18,406 bases of DNA from Bacteroidales bacterium (GTDB lineage Bacteria; Bacteroidota; Bacteroidia; Bacteroidales; Muribaculaceae): contig SFGS01000047.1 in assembly GCA_004557565.1 (NCBI GenBank), forward strand, positions 1 through 18,406. Direction: 5' to 3'. Positions 1-5,996 of this stretch are shown here, in pieces. The translations under genes were made by a program, and so were the position numbers. The notes under the pieces are model-generated. The model saw nothing but the letters and a program-made list of their open reading frames with translations. It was not told the DNA's origin and did no database searches. The number at the start of each line of letters is the position of its first letter. Position 1 is the first letter of the stretch.

Positions 1-127
1 ATCTACACCAAAATCCCGTAAAAACACGGGGAAAACACACCTCAAAGCGCAATCTGCGCAAAAACGCCCATACAGCCTCTAACAAGCCCTCAGAAGCCCC
101 CAACTCAAACAGTTTCCACACAAAAAA

Positions 128-154
128 GCGTTTTCCCAAAAACCGGGAAAACGC
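128..154 (-). terminator. Terminator-like hairpin, leftward
   Basis: GCGTTTTCCC (128-137) and GGGAAAACGC (145-154) form a perfect 10-bp stem with a 7-nt loop. On the minus strand the hairpin is followed directly by a run of T (complement of 122-127), as in an intrinsic terminator for leftward transcription. No leftward gene is seen to its right, so it may serve an unrecognised small transcript or simply be a repeat. Confidence 0.45.
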
Positions 155-230
155 CTCTATCGCCGTCATTTTTTTCCAAAAAAACGCCCCTTGCCCTCAA
201 AAATCCCCCCAAAACACGTATATTTTCAGT

Positions 231-332
231 GCTTTCGCCTTTGGCATGTTTCATTAGCAAACCGCCAATGTGCCACACACATTCGAACACATGGATGTTG
301 GCATCGAAACATGCCGAAGGCATGTCCCTACG
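231..332. repeat. REP-like inverted pair (BIME-like)
   Basis: On the minus strand, 332 to 306 reads a C, a GTAG head, GG, then the palindrome ACATGCC-TTC-GGCATGT and TTC. These 27 bases are identical to 11719-11745. A degenerate plus-strand partner at 237-252 matches 15 of 16 bases of the right part of the same unit but lacks a clear head. The two face each other about 53 bases apart, so GGCATGTTTC (243-252) and GAAACATGCC (306-315) are inverted repeats. A 5' GTAG tetranucleotide followed by a hairpin is the known layout of REP sequences mobilised by RAYT (TnpA_REP) transposases. No such transposase is in the window. Confidence 0.65.
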
Positions 333-426
333 CTGAACGTGTAATTTGATTCGGATTAACAATTTCACCCACTCTAATACATGATTTCTTGCAAAACGGT
401 TTTGCGCCGTTATGACAATAGTTTTT

Positions 427-449
427 GCATTTGATGTTCAGGGGCATAA
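427..449 (+). repeat. 23-nt direct repeat, copy 1
   Basis: This 23-base string, starting GCATTTGATGTT and ending CAGGGGCATAA, recurs perfectly at 748-770 in the same orientation. The two copies bracket the structured element at 535-712. I do not recognise it. It is long for a target-site duplication, though it could be a boundary repeat. Confidence 0.8.
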
Positions 450-534
450 GTAAAACCCAAAATCTTTGTAAGTCCGATATGACAGAATCGTTTATATCAG
501 CAAATAGGAGCAGATATATGCAACATCTTGGTTT

Positions 535-712
535 GTTTTTCGCCGAAGGCGAGTGGTTAGTTGTCCTTTTGGCGATGCCACCGACCTCGTAAGAGGGCGA
601 CGTTCGGGATGTGGCGTGGCTGATTCAAGCCACCGCTTGAAGTCAGACATGCCACAGCACTAACGACAGGTGCAAAGCACTGGAATCGGCAAAAGGATTT
701 TTTTTATGTTTT
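535..712 (+). ncRNA. Structured repeat element, copy 1 (possible ncRNA or mobile repeat)
   Basis: A GTTTTT lead is followed by a hairpin TCGCC-GAA-GGCGA (540-552). The outer stem P1 is 565-580 with 681-696, 14 of 16 positions paired. Inside it are hairpin P2, CCTC-GTAA-GAGG (585-596), a central stem P3 (599-615 with 651-667, 13 of 17 paired) and hairpin P4, GTGC-AAA-GCAC (670-680). P1 is followed by a T-run and a second T-rich stretch, TTTTTTTTATGTTTTTG (698-714). P1 to P4 would make a four-way junction. The apex of P3 holds competing hairpins: GTGGCT/AGCCAC (616-621/628-633) and TTCAAGC/GCTTGAA (624-630/635-641). The same layout recurs at 11444-11630 with compensatory changes. Whether it is transcribed cannot be seen; the T-tail suggests plus-strand orientation. 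Confidence 0.6.
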
Positions 713-747
713 TGTTTCAGTGCCAAACCATAGTAATTTCACTCTGA

Positions 748-770
748 GCATTTGATGTTCAGGGGCATAA
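748..770 (+). repeat. 23-nt direct repeat, copy 2
   Basis: This is a perfect second copy of the 23-base string at 427-449, in the same orientation and 321 bases downstream. It lies 35 bases after the structured element and about 100 bases before the LRR gene. Confidence 0.8.
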
Positions 771-796
771 CGGCAAAAAAGTGAGGGGATTCGCAA

Positions 797-815
797 AAAA
801 ATCGGGCGGATTTTT
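797..815. other. Small hairpin upstream of LRR gene promoter
   Basis: AAAAATC (797-803) and GATTTTT (809-815) pair perfectly around a GGGCG loop. The right arm touches the proposed -33 box of the downstream promoter, so it may be a weak upstream insulator or an operator-like site. Only the inverted repeat itself is seen. Confidence 0.35.
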
Positions 816-845
816 CGGAGAAAAGGAATAAAATCTGTAAATTTG
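814..845 (+). promoter_or_regulatory. Bacteroidetes-type promoter of the LRR gene
   Basis: TAAATTTG (838-845) matches the Bacteroidetes -7 consensus TAnnTTTG exactly. A TTCG at 814-817, close to the -33 TTTG box, lies 20 bases upstream. Transcription would start near 850, giving a leader of about 20 nt before the ATG at 872. Confidence 0.6.
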
Positions 846-871
846 TATTTATATCGTTAAACCAATCGAAT

Positions 872-2923
872 ATGCGAAATTTCACATTCCTTTTTGCAGC
901 AATCGCTTGCGTGGCATTACAGATGCAAGCTGTGGTGGTGGAGAATGTGGCTGGCGAACTCTCTTCCCGCCTTACCGACACCAAAGTGACCGAACTCACC
1001 ATCACGGGCTCGCTCGATGCGCGCGATTTCAAATACATGGCAGACAAATGCAACGACCTCACAGGCGTTGACCTCAGTAGTGCGAAAATCCTTGCCTACG
1101 AGGGCGCAGAGCCCGTATTTGGACAGCAAATCACATATCAAGCCAACGAAATTCCGCAAACCTCATTCTTCGGTAAACCGCTCACCAGTGTGGTGCTTCC
1201 CTCTGATGTGCGAATCGTCGGCTATGCGGCATTCGCTGGGTGTGAGGGCATCACACAGATTGAGTTTCCTGCCTCGCTCGACAGCATCAGCGGCTATGCG
1301 TTCAGCGCCACAGGTTTGAGAACCTTGGCGTTGCCTGCCACCGTCACCAAAATCGGTGAAGGAGCGTTTTCGCGTTGCGAGAAGTTGACCAGTGCCACCA
1401 TTGAGGCTGGGCACATAGGCGCAAAGGCGTTTTTTGCCGACGTTGCGCTCACCGACGTGAAATTCGGCAGCGGCGTTACGGCTATCGGCAATGGAGCGTT
1501 CGCTGGTTGCAAGAGTCTCGCCACACTCCGCTGGAGCGATGCCACACAGTTGGCACTCATCGGCAGCGAGGCTTTTATCGCCACACAAATGAGCGACGCT
1601 GCACTTGCCAAATTCCAGAAATTGAGCGCCCTCGGCGCATGGGCTTACGCCGGCACCCCTGTGGCAGAAGTCACTCTCCCTGAATCGGTGAAAGAGGTGG
1701 GCGAAGGCGCATTCTTCTATGCCACCCATGTGACCAACCTTGTGCTGCCATCAAAGGTGACCAAAGTGGCTCCATACCTCACGGCTGGCACAAACGTGGC
1801 TAACACCAACATTTGGGGCAACAACATTACCCGAATTGGCGATTTCGCTCTCTACAACCTTTCCGACATCGACAGGCTCACCATTCCTTCACAAGTGACC
1901 TACATTGGCACCAAGGCAATGGCTGGTATGACCGGACTCACAAGAATCACCGCCAAACCTACCACCGTGCCGCTGTTGGGCCACGATGTGTGGGCTGGCG
2001 TGGAGCAAAAGGAAGTGGAACTCGCTGCCGCCTCGGCAAGCTACCTGAGCGCGATGCAATGGAACGAGTTTAAAATCACGAAGCGCTACATCATGGGCGA
2101 TGCCAATTCCGACGACTTGGTGAACGTGACCGACATCACCACCATCATCAACTACATTCTCGGCAACAACCCTGAGAACTTCAACTTCGACGCAGCCGAC
2201 TGCACCCCCGACAGCATCATCAACGTGTCGGACATCACCATGGTCATCAACCTCATTCTCAGCGGCAACACCACAGAAGTGGTGGGCGAATGGGAAGTGA
2301 ACACCGAAGACAATGTGAATATCGATGACTTCAACCTCGCTCCGGGCGAGACTCGCAGCATCGACGTGAAACTCTGCAACAGCCAAGCATACACCGCTCT
2401 GCAATTCGACCTTCGCTTGCCCGAAGGCCTGGAGATTGTGAGCATCGGCAAGGCCGACCGCATAGCCAACCACAATATCCATAGCGGCACGCTGCCCGAT
2501 GGCACGGTGCGCTTCATCGCCTACAATATGCAGAATGCCGACATCAAGGGCAACGACGGTGCCATCATCACCCTCGTGGTGAAGGCAAACCAAGCTCTCG
2601 CACCAAACGATGCCATCGAAGTGTCGCACACCGTGTTGGCAACAGCCAGCGACGAATCGTTCTTCGCTCCTGTCACTGTCGCTCGTGTGGGCAACACCAC
2701 TGGTGTGACCGATATGAGCCAGAGCACGGCAAAGGTGTATAGCCAAGCAGGCAGAGTGGTGATTGAGAGCGCCGAAGCCACCACCGCACAACTCATTGCC
2801 ATCAACGGCATCAGCATCAACCTTGCTGTGGAAGCCGGGCACAATGAATATGAGGCACCTGCACAGGGCGTGTATATCGTGCGCATAGCAGGAAAGAGCC
2901 ACAAGTTGGTGGTAAGAAACTGA
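872..2923 (+). CDS. Secreted BspA-like LRR protein with dockerin-like, cohesin-like and T9SS-like C-terminal domains
   Basis: The 683-residue product begins with a signal peptide (about 1-20). Residues about 45-380 are irregular leucine-rich repeats of the BspA/LRR_5 type, with recurring units such as IGEGAF, IGNGAF and VGEGAF followed by C-x-x-L/I or equivalents. Residues 407-465 carry two calcium-loop/helix motifs (GDANSDDLVNVTDIT and DCTPDSIINVSDIT), as in type I dockerins. Residues about 475-610 look like a cohesin-family beta-sandwich (ALQFDLRLPEG, then DGTVRFIAYN, then AIITLVVKAN). The last 65 or so residues, with GVYIVRIAGKSHKLVV near the end, resemble a type A sorting domain of the type IX secretion system. 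It is therefore probably exported to the cell surface or medium; its ligand is unknown. It has its own promoter and lies only 20 bases before trmB. The domain calls rest on motif reading, and the cohesin assignment is the least certain. Confidence 0.85.
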   Translation: MRNFTFLFAAIACVALQMQAVVVENVAGELSSRLTDTKVTELTITGSLDARDFKYMADKCNDLTGVDLSSAKILAYEGAEPVFGQQITYQANEIPQTSFFGKPLTSVVLPSDVRIVGYAAFAGCEGITQIEFPASLDSISGYAFSATGLRTLALPATVTKIGEGAFSRCEKLTSATIEAGHIGAKAFFADVALTDVKFGSGVTAIGNGAFAGCKSLATLRWSDATQLALIGSEAFIATQMSDAALAKFQKLSALGAWAYAGTPVAEVTLPESVKEVGEGAFFYATHVTNLVLPSKVTKVAPYLTAGTNVANTNIWGNNITRIGDFALYNLSDIDRLTIPSQVTYIGTKAMAGMTGLTRITAKPTTVPLLGHDVWAGVEQKEVELAAASASYLSAMQWNEFKITKRYIMGDANSDDLVNVTDITTIINYILGNNPENFNFDAADCTPDSIINVSDITMVINLILSGNTTEVVGEWEVNTEDNVNIDDFNLAPGETRSIDVKLCNSQAYTALQFDLRLPEGLEIVSIGKADRIANHNIHSGTLPDGTVRFIAYNMQNADIKGNDGAIITLVVKANQALAPNDAIEVSHTVLATASDESFFAPVTVARVGNTTGVTDMSQSTAKVYSQAGRVVIESAEATTAQLIAINGISINLAVEAGHNEYEAPAQGVYIVRIAGKSHKLVVRN

Positions 2924-2943
2924 TTAAATTTTAATTTTAGTAA

Positions 2944-3714
2944 ATGGGAAAAAACAAACTGAAAAAATTTGCCGACATGGAGGCGTTTTCATGCGTCTTC
3001 CAATTTCCGTTCTCAGTGATGAGCGACGAGAGTTGCCCCATGCGCGGCAAATGGAATAGCGACTATTTTCATAACGATGCCCCTATCGTGCTCGAACTCG
3101 GGTGCGGCAAGGGCGAATATGCCGTGGGACTCGGAAAGCGATTCCCCGACAAAAACTATATAGGTGTCGATATCAAGGGCGCACGCATGTGGACGGGCGC
3201 AAAAATGGTGGAGCAAGAGGGCATGAAGAATGTGGCGTTTTTACGCACCAGCATCGAGATGATCGACCGCATGTTTGCACCGGGCGAAATATCTGAAATA
3301 TGGATCACTTTCCCCGACCCGCAAATGAAGAAGGTGAACAAACGCCTCACCTCCACCCGATTCCTGAACAACTATCGCAAGATTCTGAAGGACGGCGGCT
3401 TGGTGCATCTCAAATCCGACAGCCCTTTCCTTTACACCTACACAAGCGAACTGGTGAAACTCAACCAGTTGCCTGTGGAAGTTGACACCGACGACCTTTA
3501 CCACAGCGGTAAGGCCGACGACATTCTGGAAATCAAAACGCACTACGAGAAGCAATGGCTCGAACGCGGACTCACCATCAAATACCTGAAGTTTCACCTT
3601 CCACACGATGGCGAGCTACAAGAGCCCGAAATCGAAATTGAAATGGACACCTACCGTAGCTACAACCGTGGATACATTCAGATGCCCCAACTCATGAACA
3701 AAGACAACGAATAA
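2944..3714 (+). CDS. trmB: tRNA (guanine-N7-)-methyltransferase
   Basis: TrmB transfers a methyl group from S-adenosylmethionine to N7 of G46 in the variable loop of tRNAs, in the cytoplasm. The 256-residue protein shows the SAM-binding glycine motif ELGCGKG (51-57), the acidic strand-end GVDIKG (74-79), the family signature FPDPQMKK (123-130, in place of the commoner FPDPWPKK) followed by NKR, and a C-terminal THYEKQW (199-205) equivalent to the TxxE substrate-binding motif. Length is normal. The ATG at 2944 follows the LRR gene stop by 20 bases and no promoter box is visible there, so read-through from upstream is possible. A 15-base gap leads to the Mrp gene, which suggests a co-transcribed run. 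Confidence 0.93.
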   Translation: MGKNKLKKFADMEAFSCVFQFPFSVMSDESCPMRGKWNSDYFHNDAPIVLELGCGKGEYAVGLGKRFPDKNYIGVDIKGARMWTGAKMVEQEGMKNVAFLRTSIEMIDRMFAPGEISEIWITFPDPQMKKVNKRLTSTRFLNNYRKILKDGGLVHLKSDSPFLYTYTSELVKLNQLPVEVDTDDLYHSGKADDILEIKTHYEKQWLERGLTIKYLKFHLPHDGELQEPEIEIEMDTYRSYNRGYIQMPQLMNKDNE

Positions 3715-3729
3715 TCACAAACAACAGAC

Positions 3730-4836
3730 ATGACACTTTATCCAAATCTCATACTCGAAGCCCTGAGCACTGTGCGCTATCCTGGCACAGGAAAAAACAT
3801 CGTGGAAATGGGCATGGTTGCCGACGACATTCGCATCGATGGCAACAAAGTAAGTTTTTCACTCATTTTCCAACGCCCTACCGACCCTTTCATCAAGTCG
3901 ATTGTGCGCGCCGCTGAAGTGGCTATCAACACCCACATCGGCGAGGAGGTGGAAATCAAGGGCAACATCAGCGTTACCACCCTGCAGCCCACTCCCGAAA
4001 AGAAGAAGGAAGAAGAGCCGCTGCCAGGCGTGAAAAACATTATCGGCGTGTCGTCGGGCAAAGGCGGCGTGGGCAAATCTACCGTGGCAAGCAACCTTGC
4101 CGTGTCGCTCGCACAACTGGGCTACAAGGTGGGACTGCTCGATGCCGACATCTTCGGTCCATCAGTGCCTAAAATGTTTGGCGTGGAAGACGAGCAACTC
4201 TATATGCAGGAAATCGACGGCAAAAACCGCATCATTCCTCTCGAAAAGTATGGCGTGAAACTGCTCTCAATCGGTTTCGTGGTAGATAAGGAGAAGGCTG
4301 TGCTGTGGCGTGGCGCTATGGCGAGCAACGCCCTGAAGCAACTCATCACCGATGCCGCTTGGGGCGAGCTCGATTATTTCGTCATCGACATGCCACCAGG
4401 CACCAGCGACATTCACCTCACTTTGGTTCAAACGCTCGGCATCACCGGTGCTATCGTGGTGACCACTCCACAAGAGGTGGCACTTGCCGACGCACGCAAA
4501 GGCGTGAGTATGTTCTTAGGCAACCAGGTGAATGTGCCAGTGCTCGGCATTGTGGAAAACATGTCGTGGTTTACCCCTGCATCACACCCCGATGAGAAAT
4601 ACTATATTTTCGGCAAAGACGGTGGCAAGAACCTTGCCGAAAAACTCGGCGTGAAACTGCTTGGACAAGTGCCATTGGTGGCAAGCATTTGCCGCAGTGG
4701 CGACGACGGTGTGCCTGTCACTCTCCAGAACAGCGTTTCGGGCCGCTCGTTTATCAATCTTGCCGAGGCTGTGGTGAAAGCCGTTGACGAGCGAAATGCC
4801 TCACGACCAGCCACAAAACGCGTAGAAACCCATTAA
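3730..4836 (+). CDS. mrp: Mrp/ApbC family P-loop ATPase (iron-sulfur cluster carrier)
   Basis: Members of this Mrp/NBP35 family bind ATP and carry or deliver Fe-S clusters in the cytoplasm. Residues about 5-85 form an N-terminal MIP18/DUF59-like domain. After a charged linker (KKKEEE, 91-96), the ATPase domain starts with the deviant Walker A GKGGVGKST (110-118), then DADIFGPS (138-145), and the Walker B-like FVIDMPPGTSD (217-227). The length of 368 is usual. The CxxC motif that many Mrp proteins carry after ENMS(Y/W)F is absent: the sequence here continues FTPASHPDEKYY. I believe this variant is common in Bacteroidetes, from family knowledge rather than a search. It lies 15 bases after trmB and 15 before the M48 gene. 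Confidence 0.92.
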   Translation: MTLYPNLILEALSTVRYPGTGKNIVEMGMVADDIRIDGNKVSFSLIFQRPTDPFIKSIVRAAEVAINTHIGEEVEIKGNISVTTLQPTPEKKKEEEPLPGVKNIIGVSSGKGGVGKSTVASNLAVSLAQLGYKVGLLDADIFGPSVPKMFGVEDEQLYMQEIDGKNRIIPLEKYGVKLLSIGFVVDKEKAVLWRGAMASNALKQLITDAAWGELDYFVIDMPPGTSDIHLTLVQTLGITGAIVVTTPQEVALADARKGVSMFLGNQVNVPVLGIVENMSWFTPASHPDEKYYIFGKDGGKNLAEKLGVKLLGQVPLVASICRSGDDGVPVTLQNSVSGRSFINLAEAVVKAVDERNASRPATKRVETH

Positions 4837-4851
4837 AACAACAACACAAAA

Positions 4852-5754
4852 ATGAAAAAGTCTGTATTAATTTTAGCGGGAGCGGCTATGCTCCTGAGCA
4901 GTTGCGGTTCAGTGCCCATCACAGGTCGCAAGCAACTCAATTTAGTTAGTGATTCCGAAGTGCTTCAATCAAGCCTTTCACAGTACAAGAACTACATGAG
5001 CTCTGCCACCATTTCGGGCGAACAGGCTCAAAGCGAACAAGTGACACGCGTGGGCAAAAAACTCGCCGCTGCCACCGAAGCATATTTGAAGGCTACCGGT
5101 CTTGAATCCGAAATCTCGAATTTCCAATGGGAATTCAACCTTGTGAAGAACGACGAAATCAACGCTTTCTGTATGCCTGGCGGTAAAATCGTGGTGTATG
5201 AGGGCTTGATGAAACTGGTGTCGAGCGACGATGAACTCGCAGTGGTGCTCGGTCATGAGGTGGCTCACGCCGTGGCAAAGCACAGTAAGGAGCGCATGAG
5301 CCAACAGATTCTCGCTCAATATGGCGCACAGGCTGTATCAGCCATCACAAAGGGCAAGAGCTACTCCACACAGCAAATCGCCAGCAAAGTGTATGGCCTC
5401 GGTGCCAACTATGGCGTGATGCTCCCCTACTCTCGCAAGCACGAGAGCGAGGCCGACAAGATGGGTTTGGTGTTGATGTCGCTGGCTGGCTACAACCCAC
5501 GCACAGCACTCACATTCTGGCAAAAGATGTCGTCAGCAAGTAGTGCAAGTGTACCTGAATTTATGAGCGACCACCCAAGCGACGCAAACCGCATCGCCGC
5601 CATCGAAAAGGACCTCCCAGCCATTGAATCAGAGTACGCCACCTACATCAACGCCGGCAAACAATCCACAGCCACAAAAACAACCACCACCACAAAAAAG
5701 AAAGCAACCACCACAAAAAAGAAAGCAACAAAAAAATCAAAAAGAAGAAAATAG
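4852..5754 (+). CDS. M48 family metalloprotease lipoprotein
   Basis: The 300-residue zinc metalloprotease has a lipoprotein signal with lipobox LSSC (15-18), so it is probably anchored in the cell envelope. The zinc motif HEVAH (135-139) supplies two histidines and the catalytic glutamate. The third ligand is likely E198 in ESEAD (198-202). A conserved DHPSDANRI stretch follows. This fits periplasmic M48 proteases related to the BepA/LoiP group involved in envelope quality control. The last 30 or so residues are an unusual Thr/Lys-rich repeat tail (TTTKKKAT twice, then KKSKRRK), encoded by A/C-rich DNA repeats that could change length by slippage. It is third in the trmB-mrp run. The stop is followed within about 20 bases by tandem repeats. 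Confidence 0.9.
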   Translation: MKKSVLILAGAAMLLSSCGSVPITGRKQLNLVSDSEVLQSSLSQYKNYMSSATISGEQAQSEQVTRVGKKLAAATEAYLKATGLESEISNFQWEFNLVKNDEINAFCMPGGKIVVYEGLMKLVSSDDELAVVLGHEVAHAVAKHSKERMSQQILAQYGAQAVSAITKGKSYSTQQIASKVYGLGANYGVMLPYSRKHESEADKMGLVLMSLAGYNPRTALTFWQKMSSASSASVPEFMSDHPSDANRIAAIEKDLPAIESEYATYINAGKQSTATKTTTTTKKKATTTKKKATKKSKRRK

Positions 5755-5773
5755 ATTTCAGAAATCAGTTATT

Positions 5774-5824
5774 AGAAATTAGATATTAGAGCTCTCCGAG
5801 TGCTCCGAGTACTCCGAGTGCTCC
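5774..5824. repeat. Composite tandem array after the M48 gene
   Basis: Degenerate TTAGAAA/TTAGATA units (about 5772-5790) are followed by about four units of CTCCGAGTG or close variants (5793-5824). A similar two-block order is found after the DEAD-box gene. The array begins about 17 bases after the stop codon of the M48 gene. Confidence 0.75.
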
Positions 5825-5839
5825 AATAATAAACAAATC

Positions 5840-5924
5840 CACCGATTTAATCCATCAAAATCCAATCATCACCAAAAAGCAGGTGAAAATCGGATAATAA
5901 TGGATTAAATCGGTGATTTTTTTT
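5840..5924 (+). terminator. Long inverted repeat with T-run (terminator, possibly bidirectional)
   Basis: CACCGATTTAATCCAT (5840-5855) pairs perfectly with 5900-5915 (16 bp) and is followed by eight Ts. A second, smaller stem TCACC/GGTGA lies in the loop (around 5870-5886). GGTGA (5912-5916) can also pair with TCACC (5924-5928). It sits between two convergent genes, where it could stop transcription from the M48 side, and less strongly from the hydrolase side. Confidence 0.7.
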
Positions 5925-5953
5925 CACCATCTTATACCAAAGCCAAAACAGGT

Positions 5954-5996
5954 ATCGTCTTAACTCCTTTAACTTCTTAACTTCTTAACTTCTTAC
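5954..5996 (-). repeat. GAAGTTAA tandem array at the hydrolase stop codon
   Basis: Read on the minus strand, the stop codon of the hydrolase gene (AAG TAA) runs straight into three GAAGTTAA-type units, then GGAGTTAAGACGATA. The same ending, GGAGTTAAGACAATA, closes the array after the DEAD-box gene near 13852-13866. The stop codon itself lies in the repeat. Confidence 0.75.

Larger units (their letters stand above)
1..534. other. Gene-free left-hand region with small hairpins
   Basis: No convincing gene is visible. The first 230 bases are poor in G on the plus strand and contain short inverted repeats: CCCGT/ACGGG (15-19/26-30), GCGCA/TGCGC (47-51/55-59) and a stronger 10-bp one at 128-154, listed separately. 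A perfect 7-bp inverted repeat GCAAAAC/GTTTTGC (391-397/399-405) lies further right. A frame open from base 3 to about 256 gives low-complexity, unprotein-like sequence and is not called. The region also holds REP-like repeats and one copy of a 23-nt direct repeat, listed separately. It could include the 3' flank of a gene beyond the left edge. Confidence 0.6.

Noticed and set aside
3..256. Reading frame open from the left edge on the plus strand
   Set aside because: Its translation is low in complexity, driven by A/C-rich DNA and hairpins, and resembles no protein family; more likely noncoding.
105..368. Minus-strand reading frame of 87 codons
   Set aside because: It runs through the REP pair and the hairpin at 128-154, has no promoter box, and its product looks unlike a real protein.
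427..770. Insertion sequence bounded by the 23-nt direct repeats
   Set aside because: No transposase or terminal inverted repeats are present between the copies; only a possible non-autonomous unit remains.
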